Notes: a model not told the origin generated them from the sequence alone. A stretch of DNA of 54,041 nt from Fragilaria crotonensis (GCA_022925895.1 JAKSYS010000419.1:1-54041), one strand, 5' to 3'; counted from the first letter of the stretch, positions 10,471 through 22,267 are shown. Program-made: numbers and translations.

Positions 10471-11533
10471 TTACTGCTCTGGCTGAATGAGTCCAATCCC
10501 ACCAGCATTTCGTTTGTAAACAACATTCACGTCACCAGATTCGACATCCCTGTACACGTAAAAGTCATGATCCACGTAGTCGAGAGCAAAAATTGCCTCC
10601 TCCATGGTGATTGGTTTGGACAGGTCAAAGCTGCGAATCTTGGTCACTTCTGGTTTTCCTGGGTCTTCATAGGTTGCATCCGCCGCGTCGCCTTCCACTG
10701 CCTCAATAGAATCCAACGCCTCCGTCAGTTGATCCCCGATATCCTTGATACCACCGTGCCATCCAGCAGCTCGTCGCTCCTTGAACTTGCGGAGCGTTCG
10801 CGTGAGACGGTCCGAGACGGCATCAATTGAGGCATACATGTCCGGAGATTCACCGGACGAATGAATTGTCGTGCCCGTGATTTTAGTTGTGACTTCAATA
10901 CGATGCGCATTCTTTACCTGGTGGGGCGTTCAATGGTTGCCGCGTTAGTAATGGAATAGGCATCAACCAGGATCAGTTTCGCCAATACAATAATGACAGT
11001 CACAAGGTGATATTGAGTGCGGGATACTGTACCATAGAAGATACAGTAGAATGTGAAGTGCGAAACAAAAACTGCAAAAACAAACAACAGTAACAGTAAC
11101 AAGTAACAGTAATCAAGAACGAGCTTCGGTTTCGTTGGTGACACCACGGCCGTAGAGTCTACGAAGGACACTCATACTCAGATTCCGATGGCCGTCCCAG
11201 GATGACTCGATGAGAACCCTGGATCTTACGGGAGGAAGCAACTGTCAAGCTCAACGACCATGACGTACCTTTGGATTCTTGTTGACGATGAGGTGGACAG
11301 AACAGTCCTTGATGCTTCATTAGCGCGAAGCTTTCGAGAGGACGCTCCAGCTTTTTGTTGATGTAGTCGACTAATGCTGGTGTTAAATCAATGTTGTTTC
11401 CAGTCACTGTGATCGGTGCATCATTGTCAACGACGGCGGACATGCTCAAAGGTGCAACATGCCTGTTGATAACTGATGGAGAAGTGAATGCTGATACGGC
11501 TAGAACTTGAAGTGCGATGAGGGTGAGCTTCAT
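10471..11533 (-). CDS. plastid ribosome hibernation promoting factor, long form (HPF/PSRP1)
   Basis: Two exons: 11533-11269 and 10917-10471, with a 351-nt GTACGT...CAG intron joining in phase 0 (KNPK/VKNAHRIEV). Residues 1-25 form a signal peptide ending in VSAFTSP, the A-F plastid motif. Next comes the S30AE/YfiA domain (ITVTGNNIDLTPALVDYINKK, SVHLIVNKNPK, AHRIEVTTKI, GTTIHSSGESPDMYASID). The C-terminal domain (DLSKPITMEEAIFALDYVDH and VVYKRNAGGIGLIQP) is the dimerisation module of long HPF proteins, which pair 70S ribosomes into inactive 100S particles. A one-base frame change is needed near 11310-11325 (likely the AA of ATGAAG) between the two halves of the first domain. Acts in the plastid stroma, most likely in darkness or stress (family knowledge). 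Confidence 0.88.
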
Positions 11534-12169
11534 TCTCAGATGGATTGATTTCGATGTGATGCGATGTATGATAATGTAATACGAGTAGTACTTCTTTGCT
11601 TTGTGATCTCACATCTCAACAAAATCTGTCCTGTGTTCTTTTTGAGACAGGTGAGCGACGAGCGACGGACGTGCGTGGCAACACCCATACGCCCATGTGG
11701 GGTTCGAATGTTTTTTATCGAGGAGGTCGTCCGACTGTGCCGGTGCTTGGCACTTGGCACTTGGCACCCCAGAAATTTCAGAACTTCATATCGGCAACGC
11801 AGACGACAGTAGGTTGAGGGCGCACCGCGCTGGTAGTGCAGTTGCAGCCACCATTGTACAGTACTACAGTACCACTACATTTTACGACGATTGCTGTTAA
11901 CTACTACTACAAAAAAAAAACCAGACCTAATTAACGTGCAGATGGCATGCTACTACATGGACGTCGTCGCGAAGGTTAGGAGCGACAACAGAATGGGCCA
12001 CGTTGTCGCGTGTTATCTACTCCAGAGTCCAGGTAGTCCACATAGTCTGGAGTCCGGAGTCCCTTTCTCTTTCTCACTACTACTAGATGAACCTGGTAGC
12101 TTGCAGAGCTACCTCTAGTAGCACATAAAAGGGAATCCGTAGTGAAACCTGTTTACAATGGATTCCCCT
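11534..12169. other. intergenic
   Basis: No supportable gene. It contains a repeated GCACTTGGCACTTGGCAC motif near 11745-11770, GTAC-rich words near 11855-11875, an A10 run near 11910, and short GTCCGGAGTCC-type repeats near 12025-12065. Confidence 0.45.
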
Positions 12170-12859
12170 TTATTTAACATCCCCGTCTGATTCACTACTA
12201 GCACTCTCGTTCAGCCGACTCTGACGCTTGGAATCTTTGGATGGCTTGGTACCACTGTCGGAAGCGCTGTCGCTATCATATCGTTTTTTACGACGTTTTT
12301 TGTCCTCCTTTCTTCGCCTTTTCCGTTGCCTTCGACGACGTCTACTTTCGTCGGCACTACTTGAGGAAGACTCACTATCGCTGTCGCTTAGACTTCGGCT
12401 CTCCATTTTATCTCTTTTGCGGCGCTCTTTTCGTCGCTTCTTCTTCTTTTTCTTTTTCCTGTCCTCGTCGTCGCTGGAGTCCTCAGAACTACCGTTGTAC
12501 TTCAGCCGCTTCTTCCTTTTCTTTTCTTTTTTGTTCCCTACGTCCTCGGATCTTGCCATGAGCGCCACCACTTGTCCACTCAATCCTGTTGTCCTGGCCA
12601 ACTGTTCATGCTCTTTGGAAAGTGTTTTTCGTTTTCTTTTCGATGCTTGCTCTCGCTCTTTTTCGAGTCTTTGTCGATACGCAAGATCCTCTTGTTCAGT
12701 GTGTTGTTGCTGTTTGTGGGAAGCAATCTTTTCCAATTGCGAGCCAATGATACGGTCGAACGCTCGATCCAACAGCGCTTTCTTTTCTTGTTGCTTGGCG
12801 AGTTTCGCATCTCGATCTCGCGGATCAACGTACTGCACGTTGTTGTTCGTATGTGACAT
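12170..12859 (-). CDS. Lys/Arg/Ser-rich, probably nuclear protein
   Basis: A 229-residue frame from the ATG at 12859 (MSHTNNNVQYVDPRDRD). The open frame extends further upstream, but that part reads like non-coding GTAC-rich DNA, so I chose this start. Residues ~15-100 form a charged helical or coiled-coil region (KLAKQQEKKALLDRAFDRII, QRLEKEREQASKRKRK). The rest alternates basic runs (KKKKKKKRRKERRKR) with acidic Ser tracts (SLSDSDSESSSSSADES), as in SR-like and splicing-associated proteins. Several nuclear localisation-type clusters are present. No named domain is visible. A role in RNA processing is inferred from composition only. Confidence 0.65.
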   Translation of the reverse strand: MSHTNNNVQYVDPRDRDAKLAKQQEKKALLDRAFDRIIGSQLEKIASHKQQQHTEQEDLAYRQRLEKEREQASKRKRKTLSKEHEQLARTTGLSGQVVALMARSEDVGNKKEKKRKKRLKYNGSSEDSSDDEDRKKKKKKKRRKERRKRDKMESRSLSDSDSESSSSSADESRRRRRQRKRRRKEDKKRRKKRYDSDSASDSGTKPSKDSKRQSRLNESASSESDGDVK

Positions 12860-14437
12860 GGGGGTCGCGGGTCTGAGAGGTTTCAGGCCGACAGGATGTG
12901 CTGTTGTCGCAACTATCCACAAACGGATGGGTATAATGTAGTGATGAGAGACAGGATTGTCAATGCACCTCGACGCTCCACAGTTGTGTGTTATCGAGAT
13001 GATGTCGGCTACTATTAGTACAAAGTACTCCAGTACGGAGGACAGTACTACAGTACACCTAACAACCATGAAATATAACATACAATAACATATAACATAT
13101 AACCTTCACTTCTCGGATTAAAACCGTCATTTGCCGCCCCAGCTTACCGGAAGTGGCAGGTGGCAGGTGGCAGTACGAAGTATCATACAGTACTTGTACA
13201 GGGTATTACAGGGTAGAGGCATTCGTGTGGTCGGTCGTACGCTACAAGTACTCGAGTACCTGGTGCAACAGTAGACTTGAGGTTCGTAGACCATCAAGCT
13301 GTTTGCACATCCCAAAACTTTATCCAGTCAGTGTTGTATGTTCATCCTGGATCCAGGACCAGCCAGCAATTGTTCAAACCAACAGGGCAATCATTGATCT
13401 CTCTTTATGGCAATGGCTGTCTATGGTCAAAGTCATGGAAGGTACTACCCAGTGATGTAGTATACAAAGGTCAAAAGTAGTATTTCATCAAGTGTTGTTG
13501 CTGCTCAGTGATGATGGCCGCCAAGGGTAAAACACCAGATGGCATTGCTTGGTATACCCATCAAGTTGGGAACCCCTGGGGGTGCATAAGTGAAGTTCAG
13601 TGCAATCTCAAACCTATCCATTAAGACATCAAGGGTATCTGAGGCATACTCAAGATTTGTTTGCCTTTATGAAAAACTGTACTACTACACATCTACACAA
13701 ACAGGGAAACTGATTGTTCCTTGGTAGCTTCCAGTATCACACACAAAATCTTACTGGAGGAGTGAAAGATGTCACTTTTCATGATTATCCGACTTCATGC
13801 AATATGCAATGTTCAATGTTTAGTCATGCAGTACGAGTACTCCAGTACGACAGGAACGAATGGGAGCGTATCCCGAGAGCGCAATTTGTGACTCGTGACA
13901 TCATTCCAATCCAGAATCCGTGCTTTTTCGAGTCCATTTCTACGTGGCTTCTACGTGACGAATAGTATAACGAAGGAGTGAATTCTCAAGATGAACGGAG
14001 TCGCCATGGATTTCTCACCTTTCATAACGTTTATTTACCGTGTGATCAAGAAAAGCTCCCGGCTCTGAACTCTCAAGAAAAAGAAAACCCCACAAGCGAC
14101 AAACCTACATTCGTGACGAGAATACGAGCAGGACTCATCATAAAGCTGAACCTGCGCCCACTGAACACAGAGCGAGCGAAAGAGTAGCGCGGACGACATC
14201 GACCATCAGGTTAGTAAAGTACCAGATACAGCGAACTCGAGTTCATATCACCGCAAATCACGTATTTGAAGTTGGAAGTGTCAAACGGTGGTGTGGTGTG
14301 TGGAATTGTACGGTACGAGGTATTCCAGTGTATAGTTCTCCAGTACTTGTGCCAGTACATCGTGTGTGTTGTGCTGTCAATTGTTCTCGAACTCACAGTC
14401 AAATTCCGTCACGAAGGAAAAAGAAATCTGAGAAAAT
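12860..14437. other. gene-poor region
   Basis: Nothing convincing is coded here. 13000-13060 and 13170-13265 are GTAC-rich. 13270-13850 has fragments of plausible protein wording in shifting frames but no recognisable domain; it could be an old mobile-element remnant, which I cannot prove. 13970-14190 is an open 69-codon frame without family features. The 3' part should contain the promoter of the RBR ligase gene. Confidence 0.4.
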
Positions 14438-16255
14438 ATGGCATCTGAAGCTGAATATGAGTACGACTACTCCGATGATGAAGATTACCCTGTAGAAAGC
14501 GACGACGATGACGAGGGAATGGACTGGGAGGAGAGCAACCCCAATGCAGCTCCAGTCGTCATGGGCGGAGGGAAAGGTAAGTCGGATTAATGTTATCCGG
14601 TGTCGTTGATTTCTACTGTTAAAGTACCAGTATTGGGAAAATCTTGCTTCCACGTTTGACGTGTGTCGTGTTCAGACTTCAGACCTTTGTGTTGTCTCGA
14701 TTCCTCTTGCTGTTTGCTGATATTGTTGCTGACTTTCACTCTCTCTCTCGCTTGCACTGCAATGCTGTACACAACTCCTTTCTCATTACTCATAACTCAC
14801 AGGATCTGGAATCCGGATGCTCCCTGCCGAGAAATGGTGCCTGAAATGAAACGCCGTCTGAAGGATGCCACTGATGTATTGGATGTTCCACCTTCGGCTG
14901 CTGCTGTCTTATTGCGAGAACATAAGTGGTCCAAAGTTCTTCTTGAGAAGTTTTACAATGACCCAAACAAGCTAGAACAAAAATATGGCGTCTATTATAG
15001 ATGCAATCCTGTCAAATCAAAACAGAAAACAAAATGTGCGAGATTTGCTACGAGGACGATCAGCCCATGATTGCCATGCCCTGCGGACACGAATTTTGTA
15101 AGGAGTGCTGGAAGGACTTTGTGCAAACGCCATTTCAGAAGGACCCTCTTGTATCAGGAAGTCGTGCCCAGAAGCCAAGTGCACAGAATTGATGACAGAA
15201 GAAGAAGTCCTTCAAGCTGCGCCAGACTTGTTGCCCAAATTTGAGAATTATCAGCTTCGATCTTTTGTCGAATCCAATACTTTGACTCGCTGGTGTCCAG
15301 GGCGCGGCTGCGAGCGAGTTGCTATCGCATCGTCCGCATCCGCGTTGGAACAAGATGGAAAAGTCGCCAATTGCGATGCTTGCAGCACATCGTTTTGTTT
15401 GGTATGTGGTGAGGAACCTCATTCCCCATGCAACTGCAAGGAGCTGGCAGTTTGGAATGAAAAGTGTAGAAATGAATCAGAAACCGCTAATTGGATTTTG
15501 GCAAACACCAAGGCTTGCCCCAAGTGCATTTCCCGAATTGAAAAGAACCAGGGATGCAACCACATGACCTGCCAGAAATGCAAATTCGAGTTCTGCTGGA
15601 TTTGCATGGGCGATTGGACTACACATGGTGCCAATACGTGAGTACATTATTTGATTGTTCTGGTGACGTTCTGTCACGATCACGATTACTTACGCCTCAC
15701 CATTGATGCACTTTTTCTTTCAGTGGAGGCTATTATAAATGCAACAAATTCGACCCAAACAGTACTGGTGATGAAAATGACCATTCTGATGCGGCCAAGG
15801 CAAAACGAGAACTCGACCGATACTTGCATTACTACAAGCGGTATCACGCACATTCGGAGGCACAAGCGTTTGCCAAGAAGCAGCTCAAAGAAACCGAAAC
15901 CAGAATGATCCTATTGCAGGAATCGTCTGACAATGCGCGCTGGTCAGAGGTCGAATTCCTCAAGACTGCTAACGAGCAGCTCATTGAGTGCCGACGTGTG
16001 TTGAAATACACCTATACGTTTGCCTATTATTTGACTGATGACACCAAGAAGATGCAGAAGGAATGCTTCGAATATCACCAAGAAATGTTGGAGAGGTTTA
16101 CGGAAAATTTGTCTGAACTTTCCGAAGCCGCTCGCGGAAATGGATCGCACCGACGTGGTCAACCAGACGCGCGTCGTCGATCGCTTCATGAAAACATTCT
16201 CAAGTATGTCGAGGATGGCATGGAAGATATGCAGCCACCGGCAATATCGGGATAG
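14438..16255 (+). CDS. RBR-type E3 ubiquitin ligase, ariadne family
   Basis: Exon 1 (14438-14576) gives an acidic N-terminus (EYEYDYSDDEDYP...), as in ariadne proteins. The intron runs to about 14802. Next come a UBA-like helix region (VLDVPPSAAAVLLREHKW), RING1 (CEICYEDDQPMIAMPCGHEF), the IBR (CDACSTSFCLVCGEEPHSPC) and RING2 (CPKCISRIEKNQGCNHMTC...FCWIC). The catalytic Cys is expected in QGCNHM (compare HHARI Cys357). A second intron, about 15639-15721, splits T/GGYYKCN. The C-terminal ariadne domain is helical (RYLHYYKRYHAHSEAQ). RBR ligases take ubiquitin onto the RING2 Cys before transfer. Single-base frame changes are needed near 14833, 15030 (A runs), 15118 (TTT), 16125 and 16195. All fall between well-conserved segments, so I regard the gene as real and probably functional. 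Confidence 0.9.
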
Positions 16256-16421
16256 GCAGTATGCGAAGGACTACTTATATCATAGCGTCTTGGAGACGGC
16301 GCTTGTAAAAACAAAAGCGAATCACAAAGCAACAAAATGAAAAGGTGGAACAACTTAGAGGATGAGAAATATTAATGCATATAGTACTCCTGTACTACTT
16401 CTCGTCTACCCAATACTGTAT

Positions 16422-17096
16422 CTACTTCTGAAACGAAGTTGGAAGTCCATCAGCATCCACATCCTCTTCATGCGCTTCTCCGTCAGCATCATTTGGATTC
16501 CCGAGATCGTGTTGGTCAAATAATCTGCTCCACCGCCAAGGTTGCCGCCGTCGTTTTCGTAATGCCATGACTCTCGTCAAACTCATGCAGCACACGAGTC
16601 GTATTCGTAAGCCCCGTCGCTATCTCTTCAGTTGGGACAATCGCCGCAATGGAACTGCCAATGCCCTTGCTCGTGGCCGAAATTTGAAACTGTTGATCGA
16701 CGACAGAAACCAATTTCCGATAGTGCTGCCGGCGCTCTTAACAGTCGACGATACGTTTGTCTTTTGGTCAATCGTTTTGACGGAGGTCCCAATTTTGTCC
16801 CAGGCCTGCGAGATTCCCAACTTAGAATCCAAATTGGACGCAAGTCGCTGAGACGAGACTTTGAGTTTCGATATGGCTTCGGCCCTGTCGGCGGGAGTTG
16901 TTGACGCGCCAGTGGCTGTGGTGGTCGAGTAATCATCACCAGCCGTAGTGCCGGTCGCCGTCGCTGACGATTCGTCCACGGCCCAAGGATCAGTCACTAC
17001 AGCAGCCGCTGCAGCGGCAGCATCGGGAGTATCTCCGTGCCCGAGACTGACGGGCTCAAGGTCATCGCCGCCGTTACTATCAGATACTAGTACCAT
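16422..17096 (-). CDS. unrecognised helical protein, frame broken twice
   Basis: Starts at the ATG at 17096 (MVLVSDSNGGDD). The N-terminal ~60 residues are Ala/Thr/Asp-rich and low in complexity. The middle is amphipathic helix with repeat-like wording (LKVSSQRLASNLDSKLGI, WDKIGTSVKTIDQKTNVSS, TVKSAGSTIGNWFLS, then GIGSSIAAIVPTEEIATGLT). The end is acidic (DADGEAHEEDVDADGLPTSF). Continuity needs a one-base change near 16695 and another near 16520. Proteins with VxxTVKSAGxxIGxxF-type helices occur in many eukaryotes as membrane-binding or LEA-like helices, but I cannot name a family. It converges with the RBR ligase gene, about 170 bp apart. Confidence 0.55.
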
Positions 17097-17327
17097 GGTT
17101 GAAGGATGAGGTGCAAGTGAGATGCGAAGTACTTGTACTCTTGTACTTGTACTAACTGAGAGAACAGAATATAACTTGAAAAACGAACTTCAGCTCGTGG
17201 CTGACTGTACCCGCATACTCGAGTACTGTTTAAAGTCATTCTTGCATACCAAACTCTACTTCTACTGCAGAACAAGTATTGAGTTTGTGTACCAAATTCT
17301 GCCTCAGAGGTGCGCGAGTTGTAACAT

Positions 17328-17362
17328 GTACGACCTCCAAACGGGTTGCAAGTGTACCTCCG
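17328..17362 (-). repeat. 35-bp dispersed repeat, copy 1
   Basis: On the minus strand it begins CGGAGGTACACTTGC, contains CAACCCGTTTGGAG and ends in GTCGTAC. Three further copies lie at 20798, 22118 and 22371. This copy, like the one at 22371, is preceded on its own strand by a T run and ATCATGC. Confidence 0.85.
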
Positions 17363-17461
17363 GTGCATGATAAAAAGAAGAAATTGCCGTACGTGCAGTA
17401 CATTTTGTACGTGACAGAAATTAGCATCATCCTTTTTCGCCGCATAGCACTTTCTCAGAAT

Positions 17462-19438
17462 GGTACCACATAAAAATGGCTTTGACCCGATAAATTGGCT
17501 TTGAACCAATCTCTTGTGAAATTCTAGGACCCCTACAAAAACACTCCAATTTTCATAATTTCACACGATGACCTATTATAGAGCTCTCCTAAGTTAACAG
17601 ATAGAGATATGTTCCCCTTATAGACAAGCAATTGAATTGCTCAAGTCTCTCGCATACGCCTACAGTAGATGAGACGTCAAAATATTGGGAGGAAAGCTTT
17701 TTCACACGTCGAGGATGCCCTCCAGCTTTTCATTAACCGTAGTTCTGAATATTTTCCTATGTAAGCGAAAATATAGGAATTTTATAACCGTAACCAAACA
17801 TGCCGATTCCACATTTCTTGTCGGCACGGCTGATATGCGATCACATATCTCGTAATTTCACACCACGACCAGCATGACTATCAAAGCAAACAACGCAACG
17901 CCATTTCTACTGCTCGACGGTCACGGAAGTCGATTTGATCTTCAATTTCTTGAGTACATAAACAGCCGTGACACGATGTGGAAAGCATGCATCGGAGTCC
18001 CCTACGGTACCAGTTACTGGCAGGTTGGGGACTCTACGGAGCAGAACGGATGCTTCAAGATGGCGCTTACGAAACATAAACGAGACCTGCTGGCACAGAA
18101 GGCGTCAGTTGGAGCAGAATTTCTTGCAATCGAAAAGAAGATGTCATTCACCTCGTTCATAGAGCATGGAATGACTCCTTTGCTCGCATCAAACAAAATC
18201 AAAACGCGATTGCAGAACGAGGCTGGACACCACTTACTTATAATTGTTTGCTGCACCCCGAAATCCTTCAGACACGCACTAACAAGGCAATTGGAACAAC
18301 AGCAACAGAAGAAGCTGGAAGCGTCAACGCTCCAAACGGCGATGTGATTTCTGCTCTTGATCAAGACGTGCAACTGAATTTATCTCAAGGCCTCTCGGGG
18401 GAAATACATGGATACAATTCTTGAAAGCAGGATTCGTGAAGATGCTCGCAATGGAGTGAACTTGGAGGAAAACAGGCAGAAAAGGATTGATTCAGCGGAG
18501 GAAAATATCAATTCGAAAAAAAAACGATACACCGCTGGGCTCCATGCATCTGCTGGACAGTTTGGCTTGGGCCCGACGGTCTTGAAGAATATGAAACAGC
18601 GTCAATGGGAACAGGCAATCAAAGCGTGTGATGCGCAAGAGAAGCGACTTCAAGCATTTCGATCTCTTGAAAGGAAGGTTGCTGCAATCAAAGAGCTGAA
18701 TATAGCTAGCAGAGAACTGAACGTTAGCCAATTGAAGGTAATGGCAATGTGGTATAAACGGGCAAATGACTCACCAGTGCCAACGACGCGATCACTTCTT
18801 CTCGCAAGACTTCTCGAGACCTGTAATCGCGGTGATCAAGTTGCACCTCCACTTCCAAATGCCCGCCCCGAACCACCACCCGATCATGTGGTACTAGTGA
18901 ATACTGGTGCTGATGTTGTTGAACAAGATGAGCACCAGTAACCAGGAATGGTAAAAGAGATGAATTAGGAATATATGTTGCATGAAATGTTTTTTTTAGA
19001 ATGCCGGAGTATGAAGTATGAACGCGGCGTGTGTCTGGCAGCGTTATGAATCTTAGAACGGTCTACATGTACTCTAGGCGTGTGGTACAAACAGCTCGTT
19101 CAAAACCCTGTACCAGTAAAGAACATTCGCATTTTGATTCGCGATTTAATGGTCGAAGTCTTGTGAAAAAAATCAAGAAGTGAAGATAAAATATTATCCC
19201 TATTCGTATACAAATTTATACACAACTTTGAGCCAATAAACCAAAAACGAAGACTTGAATATCATCGATAGGTAAATTGGATCTTGCTCCAGTACTTTGA
19301 TCATTCTACATACCTGTTGACAATGTGATGAAGGGTCTATGATCCGAACTGTTTGTGCGAGATCCGTGTTTCTGCCGAGATATTGTAAGTTGAAACTCTT
19401 GTGAAATTATCGGTTCAAGGCCATTTTTATGTGGTACC
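17462..19438 (+). mobile_element. TIR DNA transposon carrying a truncated transposase
   Basis: The ends are inverted copies. The left end reads GGTACCACATAAAAATGGC followed by TTTGACCCGATAA; the reverse complement of the right end reads GGTACCACATAAAAATGGC followed by CTTGAACCGATAA. The TIRs cover about 17462-17493 and 19407-19438. Because GGTACC is a palindrome, the true tips may be CCACATAAAA with a TA target duplication on each side, as in Tc1/mariner/pogo elements; that is inference. The interior holds only the C-terminal part of a DDE transposase, so this copy is probably non-autonomous. Confidence 0.75.
17874..18941 (+). pseudogene. DDE-type transposase, N-terminally truncated and frameshifted
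   Basis: The frame opens with wording typical of a transposase family common in diatoms: FLLLDGHGSRFDLQFLEYIN (the catalytic-core Asp strand), then GVPYGTSYWQVGDSTEQNG. After a one-base change near 18160 it continues RAWNDSFARIKQNQNAIAERGWTPLTYN, here given only as a position-level description. A second change near 18405 returns to the first frame, followed by a helical, Lys-rich tail to 18941 (YTAGLHASAGQFGLGPTVL). The N-terminal DNA-binding region and the first catalytic Asp expected upstream are absent: 17500-17870 shows no coding match. I infer an internally deleted element. It lies inside the TIRs described separately. Confidence 0.75.
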
Positions 19439-19521
19439 GTAGAACCTGGTACAAGTATTTGTGTAATACCGGTATGCCTCCGAGCACTTAGTCGTTCGCT
19501 GTTACTGTTGCATGAAGACCT

Positions 19522-20840
19522 GGTTATCATGAAACACATCATGCTAACTCAATCAAAAGCACAGTAGTATCTGATTCATACTAACATATTAAACTACCGC
19601 AGTCTCCACTCGACAGAGCTCGCTTAGCATCTTCGAACTTGAGTTATGACTTGAGTCCCCCCTCGCTACTGTTAGCGTCATAGAGCCAGGACACGAATCA
19701 TCAGACATCAGGTCCTTTCCGGCTGCCGGACGTTGTCGACACACCAACAGGTATTACATCATTGCTGCAGTCAGAATTCCATCATTCCTTCTCATTGCCT
19801 CCGGGATGCTATGGAGTCGGGCATCAAAATACTCCATTTGACTAGCCAAGTAACGGTATGGCAGGCAGGCAGTTTGTGATCAAACAAACTCTCCAACCAA
19901 AAGTCGATTGAGAAGTTGAGATTCCCAACATCGCGCCAGGCACAACACCTTCCCCAAGTGTTCAATAGCTAGCTGAAATTCCATTGAGTGCGCCTTCAAT
20001 GATTCCATCATGGACCCGCCAGTCGGGAATTCAAGCCGGCTCTCAGTCTCATATTGTTGGTGGTGGATCAGTCGGATGAGCAATCAGTATTGCCGTCAAA
20101 CATTCCATGTAACACACCCAGTGATGTTTCCTCCTACATTCCATCCCTACTCCAACTCTTTCCTGACGCAATGCCATCGTCGTCAACAGTGGTCCCACCT
20201 GAATTAAGATCAAGTACGCCATCTGACATTCCATCAGCAGAAGTTACATCGGGTCCACAGGTAATTCCTCGATTATTGTCGTCGTAATCAGGAATGCCCT
20301 CAAGCCTACCATCTGACCAGCCAAGTGATGTTCCATAAAAATTCCAATGGTGGTCCAACCAAAAGTCAATCGAGAAGTTGAGTCTTCAAAACCTCCTTCG
20401 CAAGTCCTCAAAGTAACCTGCTTGGAATATGAGTCGCTATCGCTATCGATTGTGCTGACTTCGGTGATTCATCCCGGTTACACAATCACAAATCATAGTC
20501 GTCCATGTGGATTGATCTCGTCACTCTCTCTAGAATGGGTGATGACTTGTCCCCGAAGGATGCAAGTTGGGTGGAAAGTACGATAGTTGCTTGTTGTCGA
20601 TGCTTCTGTCTTCTTGTCATTGCTAAGCTGGACGTACCATACCAGGACGTATGCGTGACACACGTGCGTACAAGTATTTATTTGAGTGCCTTTCTGTGCA
20701 TGACCTTGTCAGGGTGGAGTGATTTAAAACCCCTGTAGAGACGTACTACGTTTGTACGACGTGATCCAAAGTTTTTGGTTCCTGTTCTTGTTTTTATCGG
20801 AGGTACACTTGCAACCCGTTTGGAGCTAGTACCTGCTGTT
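19522..20840. repeat. first unit of a diverged ~1.32-kb tandem duplication with a PSD-repeat pseudogene
   Basis: Starts GGTTATCATGAAACACATCA and is followed 1319 bp later by a second, visibly diverged unit with the same order of landmarks (CGCAGTC.CCAC, AGAGCTCGCTTAGCATCTT, CATCAGGTCCTTTCC, GATGACTTGTCCCCGAAGGA). Within 20054-20287 (+) a short frame reads TPSDVSSYIPS, TPSDIPSAEV and similar, the remains of a Pro-Ser-Asp repeat protein of the kind abundant on diatom cell surfaces. Stops and frame changes interrupt it, so I treat it as a pseudogene. The unit ends near the 35-bp repeat at 20798. Confidence 0.65.
20798..20832 (+). repeat. 35-bp dispersed repeat, copy 2
   Basis: Begins CGGAGGTACACTTGC, contains CAACCCGTTTGGAG and ends CTAGTAC. 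It sits at the end of the first 1.32-kb unit. Confidence 0.85.
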
Positions 20841-22160
20841 GGTTATCATGAAACACATCATGCTAACTCGATCAAAATCGCAGTTGCTCATTCATAACGT
20901 ATTAAACTACCGCAGTCACCACCCAACAGAGCTCGCTTAGCATCTTTAAATTGAAGACTTGAGTCCCTCGCCACTGTTAGCATGATGGACGAGCCAGGAC
21001 AACGAAACATCAGGTCCTTTCCTGCTGCAGGGCATAGCCGACTGCCGACACTCCATCAGGTATTACATCATTGTTGCAGGCTGGGATTCCATAATGCCTT
21101 CTCATTGCCTCTGGGATCCTATTGAGTCGGGCCTCAAAATACTCCATTTGACAAGCCAAGTAATGGTACTATGGCAGGTCGTAAGATCGTGATCAAACAA
21201 ACTCTCCAACCAAAAGTTGATCGAGATATTGAGATTCCGGACATCGCACCAGGCACAACTCCCTTTCCGAGAGTTCAATAGCTGGAAATGCAACTGAGTG
21301 TGCCTTCAATGATTCCATCACAGACCTGCCAGTCGCTCAGGAATTCAATCCGGCTATCAATTTCATATTGCTGTTGTATCCGTCGGCGGATGAGGAGCAA
21401 TCAGTAATGACGTCAACCATTCCATTAAAACACCCGGTGATGCTTCCTACTAAGAATGGATTCCATCCACACTCCAACTTTTCCTGCCGCAAGGCCTTCG
21501 TCGTCAACAGACAGTGATCCCACCTGAACTTCGATCGAGTATGCCATCCGACACTCCATCACTTGTTCCATCGGTCCAGAGGTAGCTATTCCTCGATTAT
21601 TGTCGTCAAAGTCAGGAATTCCCTCAAGCCTACCAGCTAGAATTCTATCCAACAATCTAAATGATGCTCCATAGAAAATCCAATGCTGGTCCAACGAAAG
21701 TCGATCGAGAAGGTTGAGTTTCCACAACCACCTTTCGAGTAACTCGGAATGTGTGTCACCATTGATTGTGCTGACTTCGGCGATTCATCCCACCAGTTAC
21801 TAGTTACACCATCACAAATCAGAATCGTACATGTGGGTTGATCTCGTCAATCTCTCTAGATTTGGTGATGACTTGTCCCCGAAGGATGCAAGTTGGGCCA
21901 AAAGAAGTTGTTGTCGATGTTGTTGTGTCGTCATTGCTATGCTGGAAGTACTATGGTACTGGTACCATACCAGGACGTACATGATACACGTGCTTATTCG
22001 GACTGCCTCCTTGTGCAGAATCTCTTGTCTCATTGGAGTGGATTTAAAACTCCTGTAGACATGTACTAAGCTTGTACGACCCGACCCACAGTATTTGCTT
22101 GCAGTTTTTATATTTTTCGGAGGTACACATGCAACCCGTTTGGAGGTCGTACTTGTAGCA
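20841..22160. repeat. second unit of the ~1.32-kb tandem duplication
   Basis: Matches 19522-20840 with many substitutions and small indels, so the duplication is not recent. The Pro-Ser-Asp coding remnant is further decayed here: the corresponding stretch, 21420-21730, has stops in every frame. It ends with its own copy of the 35-bp repeat (22118). Confidence 0.65.
22118..22152 (+). repeat. 35-bp dispersed repeat, copy 3
   Basis: Same as the other copies except ACACATGC instead of ACACTTGC; it ends GTCGTAC as in copy 1. Confidence 0.85.
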
Positions 22161-22267
22161 GGTCGTCATATCATCCAGAAGAAACACGTGAACTGAGGTC
22201 TTGTACATGTACGCACTACGCAAGTGTACCTGGTAGTACAGTCCTACCGGTAGTAGTACCTTATTCT

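Noticed and set aside
11690..11715. GGTTCGAAT resembling a tRNA T-loop / B box
   Set aside because: The flanking bases do not pair as a T stem and no cloverleaf or A box fits upstream.
12228..12941. 237-codon frame opposite the K/R/S-rich gene
   Set aside because: It is the antisense shadow (poly-Leu/Ser/Phe) of the Lys/Arg/Ser codons on the minus strand.
13978..14187. 69-codon frame upstream of the RBR ligase as a separate small gene
   Set aside because: No family features; it is more likely part of the 5' region or chance.
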